A stretch of 60,591 nt of DNA from an uncultured Bacteroidales bacterium (GTDB lineage: Bacteria > Bacteroidota > Bacteroidia > Bacteroidales > Paludibacteraceae), in NCBI GenBank assembly GCA_902762355.1, contig CACWNR010000020.1:1-60591 (forward strand), in the 5' to 3' direction. Below the pieces are notes generated by a model. It searched no databases, had not been told where the DNA came from, and saw only the letters and a list, made by a program, of their open reading frames with translations. The position numbers were made by a program, and so were the translations under genes. This document shows positions 1 through 8,230 of the stretch, piece after piece. Every line of letters starts with the position of its first letter. Within the stretch, counting starts at the first letter, position 1.

Positions 1-2
1 AA

Positions 3-686
3 GTCATCTGGGTCTGGGTACGCGGTTTCCGTTTGCTCCGTGCTACCCAACAACGACTCGATAGTATCTACACCGATGACCGTAGTTACCTGCTCCAGCC
101 GACTCACACCCTTCTTCTGCTGATCGGTTTCACGGCCGTGGCCTCCACGCTGCTTAACATCCTCGGACGCGAACTGTTCGACGGCAGTCTGCTCGTTTGT
201 ATCCCGGCCGCCATGATGTCGATTCTGCTCTTTAGTCTCGGCTACGTGGCCGCGCACACAACGATGCCCGCAGAGACGGTCGCGCCCCTCGAAGAAGGAG
301 AAGAAGCGCAAGCTAGTACCGCGACGACCGAAGAGACCGATGAGCTGATGCACAAGATCGGTACCACGCTGCGTGAGCAACAACTCTTTACCAATCCTTC
401 GCTCACCATCCAAGACCTTGCCAACGCCGTGGGTTCCAACCGCACCTACGTCTCCAACTGCATCAACCGTCGTACGGGACTCAGTTTTTCGCAGTACGTA
501 GCCCGTTACCGCGTGGAGCACGCGCAGACCATCCTCTGCTCCAACGAATACAGCTCCGACCACGAGGCCGTTGCCAGCGCCATGGCACTCAGCGGCTTTG
601 CCTCCGACCAAACCTTCTATCGTATCTTCAAAGACCTCACCGGCCTCACTCCTCTCCAATATCGTCAGCAAAATCGGCAGAAATAA
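3..686 (+). CDS. AraC-family transcriptional regulator with membrane segments (5' partial)
   Basis: The reading frame is open to the first bases of the window, so the N-terminus lies outside. The visible part has two hydrophobic segments (around LLLLIGFTAVAS and AAMMSILLFSLGYVAA), an acidic linker, then an AraC-type double helix-turn-helix at the C-terminus (SNRTYVSNCINRRTGLSFSQ and ASDQTFYRIFKDLTGLTPLQ). Regulators of this layout are known in Bacteroidetes as membrane-anchored one-component regulators; the signal sensed here is unknown. The stop lies one base before the tandem-repeat promoter of the next gene, so this protein is the obvious candidate to bind that promoter, which is inference. 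The HTH assignment is firm, the membrane topology less so because the N-terminus is missing. Confidence 0.85.
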   Translation, partial: VIWVWVRGFRLLRATQQRLDSIYTDDRSYLLQPTHTLLLLIGFTAVASTLLNILGRELFDGSLLVCIPAAMMSILLFSLGYVAAHTTMPAETVAPLEEGEEAQASTATTEETDELMHKIGTTLREQQLFTNPSLTIQDLANAVGSNRTYVSNCINRRTGLSFSQYVARYRVEHAQTILCSNEYSSDHEAVASAMALSGFASDQTFYRIFKDLTGLTPLQYRQQNRQK

Positions 687-687
687 C

Positions 688-771
688 ATTTTTGTACGAT
701 TTGAGAATAGATTTGTACGATTTGCGAATGCTTTTTAGATAAAAAGCAGTAATTTTGTGCGTCATTTTGAA
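688..771 (+). promoter_or_regulatory. Cassette promoter copy A with tandem 21-bp operator-like repeats
   Basis: An 84-bp segment matches 2147-2230 with a single mismatch. It contains two direct repeats of TTTGTACGATTTG starting 21 bp apart (691 and 712, two helical turns), a perfect inverted repeat TGCTTTTT-AGAT-AAAAAGCA (729-748), and a Bacteroidetes -7 box TAATTTTG at 750-757. No good -33 TTTG lies at the usual 19-20 nt, which suggests activator dependence. It drives the lipoprotein gene at 786. Confidence 0.75.
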
Positions 772-785
772 TATAATACAATTAA

Positions 786-1253
786 ATGATTGCACAAATG
801 AAAAAAGTATTATTCTTCGCCTTTGCGCTGGTAGCTGGCGTATTGGCTCTCACAAGTTGTGACAAAAAGAATGAGCCGGAAGATAAAGACGCAAAAGTCT
901 TCAATGCGACCGGTGAACTGCGCGGAGTGATGTTTGATGTCTATAACACACAACAGCAGGCAGTTGTTACCTATCATCCTAATAAGAACACCATCGATGT
1001 GAAGTTCGTGAAGGCACAAATAGTTTCCACAAGCGAGACCCCGCAGGACATCTATATCTATAACATGCCGCTCAATGCCGGTGAGGCGCACATTAATCTC
1101 GTATTGGCAGACGGTTCGCCCTATACTCCGTTCCCGAAATCCTATGCATACGCAATAATGGATCAGGAGCAGAAGACGTTCAATATGCACTTCGGCAACG
1201 ATGACGAGCAAGACACCCAAGTCTATCTCGTTTTCAATGCCATGCTCCAATAA
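786..1253 (+). CDS. Secreted lipoprotein of unknown function
   Basis: The protein has 155 aa from the first ATG. A second ATG at 798 gives a classical lipoprotein signal peptide, MKKVLFFAFALVAGVLALTSC, with the lipidated Cys in LTSC, and is probably the true start. The large gene at 2247 has the same ATG-12 nt-ATG arrangement. A charged Lys/Asp/Glu linker follows the Cys, then a compact domain of about 115 aa rich in beta-strand-like segments that I do not recognise. It is probably anchored in the outer membrane. It has its own promoter (688-771) and terminator (1278-1306), both near copies of those flanking the gene at 2247, so the two are probably co-regulated. Confidence 0.8.
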   Translation: MIAQMKKVLFFAFALVAGVLALTSCDKKNEPEDKDAKVFNATGELRGVMFDVYNTQQQAVVTYHPNKNTIDVKFVKAQIVSTSETPQDIYIYNMPLNAGEAHINLVLADGSPYTPFPKSYAYAIMDQEQKTFNMHFGNDDEQDTQVYLVFNAMLQ

Positions 1254-1277
1254 CCGTACAAACAATCTCACTTTGGG

Positions 1278-1306
1278 CTGCACTCCTTCAGGGGTGCAGT
1301 TTTTTT
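1278..1306 (+). terminator. Rho-independent terminator, cassette copy A
   Basis: The stem CTGCACTCC pairs with GGGGTGCAG around a TTCA loop and is followed by seven T. The 55 bases from the stop codon through this hairpin recur after the gene at 2247, with three differences. Confidence 0.9.
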
Positions 1307-1345
1307 GTAGAAAACAATAGTACGATTATTTTTTCTACAAATAAC

Positions 1346-1376
1346 TTGCATATATGAGATTTTTTGTATATCTTTG
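1346..1376 (+). promoter_or_regulatory. Promoter TTGC-N19-TATCTTTG
   Basis: TTGCATATATGAG starts at 1346 and TATCTTTG at 1369, exactly 19 nt between the TTGC and the -7 box. The predicted transcript would carry a leader of about 185 nt before the gene at 1567. Confidence 0.75.
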
Positions 1377-1566
1377 CCGCAGATTTCAGAAAAGGCATTT
1401 TTTCAGGCAAACAGAGTAAAGATAGAGGTGAGATGGTGGTAGAACGTAGCGTAATAATATCATGAATAACTAAGTAATAACGAAAATATAATTAAATTAT
1501 AACTAAAGATTTAATAAAGAATAGAAAATAATTATAACGGAATAATATGTAAAAAAGGAGGGAGAT
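1377..1566 (+). other. Long AT-rich 5' leader with degenerate repeats
   Basis: No reading frame is seen here. From about 1462 the leader is made of loosely repeated AATAACTAA-like units, very like those at 16790-16850. It ends in AAAAAAGGAGGGAGAT just before the ATG at 1567, a strong Shine-Dalgarno sequence that is unusual among the genes of this window. Confidence 0.5.
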
Positions 1567-1977
1567 ATGTCAAGAGTACAGTTGAGTCCAGGAATTGATA
1601 TCTGGCGAGGAAAAGTGAGTGGAAAATCGGGTATGACGATGCGAATTAAATCGTATCGAGATGACGAGGGGCACATCATTAAGATGGGTCCGCAGGAGTA
1701 TTACCGCAAGGATAAGCGGGATTTTAAGATTCATCCGCGTACGGCAAAGGAAGAGGCACAGCGACTGTTCTGGCAGGAAGTTTGTCGTGAGGCAAGTGCT
1801 ATTATCAAGGACAAAAATCATCCTCGTTATGCGGAGTTACGAGCGCGTTGGAATGCACAGCTCAAGAACGGCGGAGACCGATTTTTAAATGATGGACGAC
1901 TAGAGAAAGTGGTATACGGGATGTTCCCTGTGTTTGTGCGGATGGTTTTGATGAAGGAGAAGAAGGAGGCATGCTGA
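1567..1977 (+). CDS. Conserved-looking hypothetical protein, 136 aa, with strong SD
   Basis: This is a basic, soluble protein with no signal peptide or membrane segment. Its N-terminus reads MSRVQLSPGIDIWRGKVSGK; the middle is rich in Lys/Arg and aromatic residues (QEYYRKDKRDFKIHPRT). I recognise no domain; the charge suggests nucleic-acid binding, which is a guess. The gene stands apart: it has its own promoter with a leader of about 185 nt, an AAGGAGG-type Shine-Dalgarno rare in this phylum, and a GC-rich structured 3' tail with its own terminator. The unit sits exactly between the two copies of the secreted-protein cassette, which suggests an inserted or mobile unit. Confidence 0.7.
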   Translation: MSRVQLSPGIDIWRGKVSGKSGMTMRIKSYRDDEGHIIKMGPQEYYRKDKRDFKIHPRTAKEEAQRLFWQEVCREASAIIKDKNHPRYAELRARWNAQLKNGGDRFLNDGRLEKVVYGMFPVFVRMVLMKEKKEAC

Positions 1978-2106
1978 GAAGAAACAGCCCGAAGCGGGCG
2001 GGCGAAGCGGCAGCGAGACGCGAGGGCGAACCTGCCGGATCGTAGAGAGCCGGCAACAACGCGCGATAAGTGATCTCCGCCTACACCGCAAGTCCACAAC
2101 AAAAGC
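1978..2106 (+). other. GC-rich structured 3' region
   Basis: This stretch is far richer in GC than its surroundings. It contains CCCG-AAG-CGGG and a six-base stem TGCCGG...CCGGCA with an 11-nt loop, and runs straight into the terminator at 2107. An AAGGAGG lies just before an ATG at 1971 that would open a 24-codon basic ORF overlapping the end of the gene at 1567. It may be an mRNA tail, a small RNA or a recombination site; the sequence alone does not decide. Confidence 0.4.
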
Positions 2107-2132
2107 AAAAAGAGCGCTTCGGCGCTTTTTTT
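2107..2132 (+). terminator. Rho-independent terminator
   Basis: AGCGC-TTCG-GCGCT stem-loop flanked by A-rich and T-rich tracts. It ends the transcript of the gene at 1567 and insulates the next promoter. Confidence 0.9.
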
Positions 2133-2146
2133 GTGCCCATAATTGT

Positions 2147-2230
2147 ATTTTTGTACGATTTGAGAACAGATTTGTACGATTTGCGAATGCTTTTTAGATA
2201 AAAAGCAGTAATTTTGTGCGTCATTTTGAA
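2147..2230 (+). promoter_or_regulatory. Cassette promoter copy B
   Basis: It is identical to 688-771 in 83 of 84 positions, with the same tandem TTTGTACGATTTG repeats 21 bp apart, the TGCTTTTT/AAAAAGCA inverted repeat and the TAATTTTG box. It drives the 1948-aa protein. Confidence 0.75.
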
Positions 2231-2246
2231 CAATACACACTAATAA

Positions 2247-5200
2247 ATGATTACAGACATGAAAAAATTTCTAACATTTCTCTTTGCAGCGCTGACGATA
2301 TGTCTGACTGCAAATGCACAAGAGCAAGCCACCGTACGTGTGCTGGTTCCATCCGATTGCTCGATGGATTTCAGTAACGGTCTCTGGCTCGCATGGTTTG
2401 AAGGTTACTGGGATTCAAATCCCACCTTCGTGCAAATGACGCCGGAAGAAGGCGGACGCATTTTCAACGCCAGTTTCACTCCTACTATGGAGCAGGAGTA
2501 TTTCGGCTACTACATTATCAATGCCGCTTCTACAGCGGTAGAAGGTTACCAACGTACGTATAAAAGAACTTACCTCCAAGAAATGCAAACATACTGCTAT
2601 GAGGTAGCGGATGAGTCCGGCGATTGGTTCTATCTCAATGATGTCTCTAGCTGCATACTGGCAGACCATAACTACAAGCCATTTAATCTGGTAGCTACTC
2701 CGCTCGGACGCGACTCCGTGCTCTTTGAATGGCAAGTAGAAGAAGGTAGTTACTATGGATTCTCCATCTATGCGTACAAAAAGGATGGTTCTTCCATAGA
2801 CATGTACGCAGATTTCGACCAACGCAGTCTGCGTGCCAAACTTAATGTAGCTGAGCAGACGGACTTTGACTACTGGACGGTAACTGCAAGCACCGATAAG
2901 GGAGGGTATGCTGCTCGCGGCGAAGGATTCACCGTTGCCGGCGACGACCGTCTCCCGATAAACCTCACCATCTCTGCAGACGGTAATCAGCAATATACCA
3001 TCCGCTGGGATGCAGGGCAATCTGTGGATCACTTCAACGTAAGTATCAATTATGGCGAACAATTGTTTGACAACATCACTTCGCACGAGCTGCAAGTGAC
3101 CTTAGCAGATAACGAATATTACAATATCACCGTTTCTTCATGTGATGCTGCAAATAACGATTTGGGAAGTATTTCCAAGTCTGTTAACACGTACACACAA
3201 GAAGCTCGTGATCTGAAACTGCATTTCTACATTCCCGCAGCACGCGGTTTCATCGGTGCAAACGGCGCGGCTATCCTATGGCGCGATGCTGAGTTTGCAG
3301 GCGATCATATCCTGCCGCTCGTAGCAGAAGGCGAAGAAGCTCCGAACTGGTATGTTGCAACTATCGCGGACTTCAACCGCTCCTACATCATCTACAGCCT
3401 TATCAATGCAACTACTGCTGAAGCAGCCACCCAAACCATAGAGGGCGGTTCGTTCGGCAACTATGGTAGCACAGAGACCTATCTCATTTTAGGTACCAAT
3501 GATAACGGCGAATTGTATCTGGATGGTTCCGGTTCGTACTACCCCTACGACTATGCAGCGCGCAATCTCCAATTGACGCAAGTGCTGAACAAACTTGTCT
3601 TCACCTGGGAGAGCAGCGAGGATGTACAATACATCATCAACGCCTATAACGAGGCCGGCGAGATCATCATCGAAGGCTACAAAAACCAAGGCTACGAAAA
3701 TCGCTATGAATATACCAGCAATAACGACCAAGCGTTCGTGATTGCCAGATGGACAGTGACACCGCGCCCCAACTACTGGAGTACTGCTTCCTCTCTGCGC
3801 GTTGAGAACAACACGCCGTTCACCGTGCAACCGTCGCCGTTCACGCCGAAGAATCTCCATGCGCAAGATAACGGAGACGGTACATGGACCTTCTCGTGGG
3901 ACGCTATCGCACTCGACACCGTACAGCAGTATGGTATCGAGGTGATGGATGCTGCCGGCAATTACGCATTCAGCCGCTATAACATGCAAGCAACCAGTAT
4001 TACCGAGAATGTCAACTTTATGTTCAGCGGACGCTGCGCAATGCGCGTTTATGCGTACAACAACTGGGGTAGCACGCTCGGCAATGCAGTAGATAGCTTC
4101 ACGGTTGCTCCGCTGCCGGCACACGACATCAACATCCGTATCCTCATCAACCCGCTCTCCGGCTATGACACCTCCGCCGGTGTTCAATTTGACATCCAGA
4201 GCACAGCGAACGGCGGTTATGCCACCGTGGACGCTGTCGATGACCAATACGGCTGGTGGAAATACACGCTCAATACGACAGAGCGCGGTGCGTACTTACG
4301 TCTCCACAATGAATGGAGAAACATCGCTATCTATGGCGACACCTGTTTGGCATATACCGGTTATTTCGAAGCAGAAGACTGCGAGGCACATGCTAACGAC
4401 TATATGCCGCAGAACCTGCTGGCTACGGAGAATAGCGATGGTAGTTGGACGCTCTCTTGGGCAATGGACTACACCGAGCGCGTAGACCACTATTACATAC
4501 AAGTGAATGACTCCAACGGCAGCTCTGTATGCGGAAATGACGTTAGAAACGCATTGCAATGGAAGACTCCTGTCATAGCATCAACCGGACGACACACCTA
4601 CACTATCACCGTTTATAGCAAGAACTACAGTCGTATCGGTTATGCCGAGGGAGAGTTCACTGTAGAGCCCAAAGTAGAACGCGACATTGAGTTGCGCGTG
4701 CTCGTTCAACCGGGTGCACAGGATGGTTGGGCAGCATACACCTACAATCCTGCTGAGTACGATTGGACCACCCAGGTTGTCTTCACCGAAGCAGAAGGAG
4801 GATGGCTCACCCATACCTTCACAACGACCGATCCTGCTGTCAACGTTCGCTTCAAGAAGTACGCATATTACTACTACGGAACAGACTTCACGATTGCAGA
4901 CAACACTTGTATCGAGTATGAAAATGAGTTCCGAGAGGTAGATTGCGACAAGGCACATCTGCAGGACTTCACACTCAGTAATCTGCAGGTAACAGACCTC
5001 GATAACGGTAAGTTCAAGTTCTCGTGGGATTGCGCGGAGAATCCGGATCGTTTCTATCTCTATGTCCTCACGGCGGATACCGTCACCTCTATTTGGAACA
5101 CCCAGTTGAACGGCAATGAACGAGAGACCACCACTCGCCTTAATAACGACAGTACGATGGATCTGGTATGGTATATCGTGCCCACTAAGGAAATTGACTA

Positions 5201-8093
5201 TGGTACTACTCCTCTCTGGGACTACCATGCGTTCGGTCCTAACTTCCATGCCGAGGCTTCTGCTTTCATCCCGCAGAATGTAACAGCCACGCCGAACGGA
5301 GACGGTACATGGACCATCTCATGGGATGCACTGCCGGCTGCCGTAACGAATTACGAGGTAACTATCAACTATCCGAACGGTAACTCTGACTATCTCTATC
5401 CGAACGCAGGTGAAACGACATGCACAACCCATTTCTTGGGTAAGGTTGGAAATTACACCGTTTACGTTTACGCAAGAAGTGCTAACTACGAGACGCTCGG
5501 TCAGGCTTCTACCAACTTCGTCGTCAGCGAAGTAGCAGAACGCCCCATCAATGTACGTCTGTTGCTCCATCCGGATGCAGAACAAGGAATTGAGCAGATG
5601 TATTGCGAAACAGGCGACGGCATATGGAACTGGATCGATTGGGTAGATGAAGGCAACGGTTGGTACCGCTTCACCTTCAATAGTACGCTGCCTGCTTCGG
5701 ATGTTCGAATCTTCGGCTATCAACCGACTGTATACGGCGACACCTGTCTGCAATACACCCGCTACAGTCTCTCTTCAGCAGCTTGCGATGCTGTTGCACA
5801 CGACTATCGTATCAAGGCCGGTACGCTCAACGCTGTATCGGAAGCCGGACGTGCGACCTTCAGTTGGGAGCCGGTAGAGAAGTCCGAATCCTATGAGGTA
5901 ATGCTCATGAGATACAATTCCAACTACGACTATTGGTATAGTTTCGCAAGTATGTATGTCACGGACACCTTTGCCGTATATCTGGTAGCAGATGATTATG
6001 ATGGAATGGAGATCAAGTGGAGCGTGCGTCCTACCAGACCGCACAACCTCAATGACGTGGAAGCTTCGGAGATGGTAACGCTCCACAAGAGCCAAATCGT
6101 CTTCAGCAACCTCCAGGCTACCACCACCGACTCTGTTCACTATCATCTCAGTTGGGCTTGCAACAACAGCAATGTTCAGTACCAACTCCTGGTTTACTTA
6201 AGCGGTAGCCTCATGGTGAATACTCAATTGAGCGCTAAGCAATACGACTTCACGGCGCTGAGCGGTTATGGCTCCTACCGTTGGGAGGTACGCGCTGTCA
6301 ACGCACAGGGCGAAGCGCAGACCACTTGGGTAAGCGGTGAGAACTTCGAAGCGAAATCATCGCTCCGTATGGTAAGCAACCTGCAAGGTTCTGCAACCGG
6401 ACGTACGCTCCATTTCAGTTGGAACACTACGGCAACACGCGTAGCCCTTGAGTTGTGGCGTGAAGAGAGCGGTTGGGGACGCATTCCGATGTTCCCGAGC
6501 GGCGACTCTATCATCTCCGGCAACACCTTCGACTTCGTAACAACCGAAGACGGACGCTATGTATTTGAGGTATATGCTATTGTAGATGAAACTCCGACTA
6601 CCTACTCTACCATCTACGAAGAGAACTATGTAGCGGTGAATATCTTCACGCAAGTACAGACGTATCATGTCAATGTCAGCACGACAGTCGGTGGTTCGTT
6701 CTATGGAATGAATCCTTCGGGTAACTATCCGAAAGATTACCAACTCCGTCTCTGCCCGAGTTCGACAGGAAACTACCGCTTCGTTCGCTGGTCTGATGGA
6801 AACGACAACGAGTGCCGCATGCTTACCGTAAGCCAAGACACGACACTCATCGCGCTCTACGAAGAGATCGTACCGCAACATATTGTTATTGCAGCTGAGA
6901 ACGGACGTATCCGCTTGGTTTATCAGAACGATACCGTAGCTCGTATTGATACCACCTCCATGTGGGGTTACTCCGGATCTATTGAGGCGATTGCGGATGA
7001 GGGTTATGAGTTGTACGAGTGGTCTGACGGTTATGACCGCACCAGCACCTACCGCTATCTCAACCTCAATAGCGACACGACCATCACCGCTGTCTTCAAA
7101 CCGATCTGCTACGTAAGCGTAGTTGCCGGCGAAGGCGGACGTGTACAGGTAAGCGGCGCGAACGAGTATGTCAAGGCGAACAAGACCTATCGCTGCTCGT
7201 ACGGTTCGGAGATCACGATCAAGGCTAACCCGAATGACGGTTACCGCTTCGTACGCTGGTCAGATGGCGATCGCAATGTAACACGTAACATCACGGTTAC
7301 CGCGAACCTCAACCTCACGGCACAGTTCCAAGAGGTAAGTACTCCGCTCTCGCAGTTCGTAGTACGTATCCTCTCGTCGGATACCGAACTCGGTGAGGTT
7401 AACCAAGTGAGCGGCACCTACTACGACGGCGACCAAGTAACGATCATCGCTACGCCGAAGGAGCACGCGAGATTCACCAGTTGGTCTGATGGTGTAGCGC
7501 AAGCAACACGTGTCATCACGGTTAGCAAAGATACGACCATCACCGCTCAGTTCGAGCAAAAACGTGTGACAGTAGCTATCAGCGCAAGTGCAGGCGGATC
7601 GGTTAACACCGAGGTGAACGGAACCTACGACTATGGTACGAATATCACGATTACCGCAACACCGGCTTCGGGATACAACTTCGTACGCTGGTCGGACGGT
7701 GAAACCAATAGCGTTCGTTACATCACGTTGACCGAGGATCTCACGCTCACTGCTATCTTTGCACAGCAGACCTACCTCGTGACCTTCCTCAATGCCGATG
7801 GTTCACTCATCGAAGCTAATCCGTACCTCTATGGCGAGATGCCGGAATGCAGCGTCACCCCGACGCTCGCACCGACTGAAGAATGGATCTACACCTTCAC
7901 CGGTTGGAATCCTGCCCTCGCCCCGGTAACCGGAAACGCTGTTTACACGGCCGTTTACAGTCGTGAAGCGAACCCATCCGGTATCGAGGATGTACAAGTA
8001 AGCGAAAAGGCAATGAAAGTCCTCATCAATGGTCAGATCTACATCCTCCGCGGAGACAAGATGTACACCATCCAAGGACAAGTAGTTCGTTAA
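2247..8093 (+). CDS. Giant secreted multidomain protein (beta-sandwich/FN3 and InlB-like repeats)
   Basis: The protein has 1948 aa; a second ATG at 2259 gives signal peptide MKKFLTFLFAALTICLTANA and is the likely start. From about residue 28 to 1200 two module types alternate: a sandwich opened by motifs such as INIRILINPLSG, IELRVLVQPGAQ and INVRLLLHPDAE and closed by GDTCLxYT, and a fibronectin-III-like module opened by PQNLLATENSDGSWTLSW and relatives. Further FN3-like units run to about 1470. Then come five InlB-type repeats (core YRFVRWSDG, about 1470-1840), a half repeat, and the tail KVLINGQIYILRGDKMYTIQ at the very end. It is probably surface-exposed, for adhesion or glycan binding; no catalytic domain is recognised. 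Promoter and terminator are shared with the gene at 786. Confidence 0.88.
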   Translation: MITDMKKFLTFLFAALTICLTANAQEQATVRVLVPSDCSMDFSNGLWLAWFEGYWDSNPTFVQMTPEEGGRIFNASFTPTMEQEYFGYYIINAASTAVEGYQRTYKRTYLQEMQTYCYEVADESGDWFYLNDVSSCILADHNYKPFNLVATPLGRDSVLFEWQVEEGSYYGFSIYAYKKDGSSIDMYADFDQRSLRAKLNVAEQTDFDYWTVTASTDKGGYAARGEGFTVAGDDRLPINLTISADGNQQYTIRWDAGQSVDHFNVSINYGEQLFDNITSHELQVTLADNEYYNITVSSCDAANNDLGSISKSVNTYTQEARDLKLHFYIPAARGFIGANGAAILWRDAEFAGDHILPLVAEGEEAPNWYVATIADFNRSYIIYSLINATTAEAATQTIEGGSFGNYGSTETYLILGTNDNGELYLDGSGSYYPYDYAARNLQLTQVLNKLVFTWESSEDVQYIINAYNEAGEIIIEGYKNQGYENRYEYTSNNDQAFVIARWTVTPRPNYWSTASSLRVENNTPFTVQPSPFTPKNLHAQDNGDGTWTFSWDAIALDTVQQYGIEVMDAAGNYAFSRYNMQATSITENVNFMFSGRCAMRVYAYNNWGSTLGNAVDSFTVAPLPAHDINIRILINPLSGYDTSAGVQFDIQSTANGGYATVDAVDDQYGWWKYTLNTTERGAYLRLHNEWRNIAIYGDTCLAYTGYFEAEDCEAHANDYMPQNLLATENSDGSWTLSWAMDYTERVDHYYIQVNDSNGSSVCGNDVRNALQWKTPVIASTGRHTYTITVYSKNYSRIGYAEGEFTVEPKVERDIELRVLVQPGAQDGWAAYTYNPAEYDWTTQVVFTEAEGGWLTHTFTTTDPAVNVRFKKYAYYYYGTDFTIADNTCIEYENEFREVDCDKAHLQDFTLSNLQVTDLDNGKFKFSWDCAENPDRFYLYVLTADTVTSIWNTQLNGNERETTTRLNNDSTMDLVWYIVPTKEIDYGTTPLWDYHAFGPNFHAEASAFIPQNVTATPNGDGTWTISWDALPAAVTNYEVTINYPNGNSDYLYPNAGETTCTTHFLGKVGNYTVYVYARSANYETLGQASTNFVVSEVAERPINVRLLLHPDAEQGIEQMYCETGDGIWNWIDWVDEGNGWYRFTFNSTLPASDVRIFGYQPTVYGDTCLQYTRYSLSSAACDAVAHDYRIKAGTLNAVSEAGRATFSWEPVEKSESYEVMLMRYNSNYDYWYSFASMYVTDTFAVYLVADDYDGMEIKWSVRPTRPHNLNDVEASEMVTLHKSQIVFSNLQATTTDSVHYHLSWACNNSNVQYQLLVYLSGSLMVNTQLSAKQYDFTALSGYGSYRWEVRAVNAQGEAQTTWVSGENFEAKSSLRMVSNLQGSATGRTLHFSWNTTATRVALELWREESGWGRIPMFPSGDSIISGNTFDFVTTEDGRYVFEVYAIVDETPTTYSTIYEENYVAVNIFTQVQTYHVNVSTTVGGSFYGMNPSGNYPKDYQLRLCPSSTGNYRFVRWSDGNDNECRMLTVSQDTTLIALYEEIVPQHIVIAAENGRIRLVYQNDTVARIDTTSMWGYSGSIEAIADEGYELYEWSDGYDRTSTYRYLNLNSDTTITAVFKPICYVSVVAGEGGRVQVSGANEYVKANKTYRCSYGSEITIKANPNDGYRFVRWSDGDRNVTRNITVTANLNLTAQFQEVSTPLSQFVVRILSSDTELGEVNQVSGTYYDGDQVTIIATPKEHARFTSWSDGVAQATRVITVSKDTTITAQFEQKRVTVAISASAGGSVNTEVNGTYDYGTNITITATPASGYNFVRWSDGETNSVRYITLTEDLTLTAIFAQQTYLVTFLNADGSLIEANPYLYGEMPECSVTPTLAPTEEWIYTFTGWNPALAPVTGNAVYTAVYSREANPSGIEDVQVSEKAMKVLINGQIYILRGDKMYTIQGQVVR

Positions 8094-8119
8094 TAACCGT
8101 ACAAACAATCTCACTTTGG

Positions 8120-8149
8120 GCTGCACTCCTTCGGGGGTGCAGCTTTTTT
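8120..8149 (+). terminator. Rho-independent terminator, cassette copy B
   Basis: GCTGCACTCC-TTCG-GGGGTGCAGC followed by six T. It is a near copy of 1278-1306, including the preceding CCGTACAAACAATCTCACTT. Confidence 0.92.
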
Positions 8150-8160
8150 ATGCATTTTAT

Positions 8161-8191
8161 TTGCACATGTCAAAAAAAAGCAGTACCTTTG
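8161..8191 (+). promoter_or_regulatory. tyrS promoter
   Basis: TTGC at 8161-8164, 19 nt, then TACCTTTG at 8184-8191. The ATG of tyrS follows 39 nt later without a Shine-Dalgarno. Confidence 0.75.
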
Positions 8192-8230
8192 CACTCGCAA
8201 AGGTTTTGAACGAATAATTACAACGAATAT

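Noticed and set aside
1975-2073. In-frame continuation of the gene at 1567 past its TGA for about 31 codons, as if by readthrough or selenocysteine
   Set aside because: No SECIS-like hairpin lies directly after the TGA, and open frames of this size are expected by chance in such GC-rich DNA.
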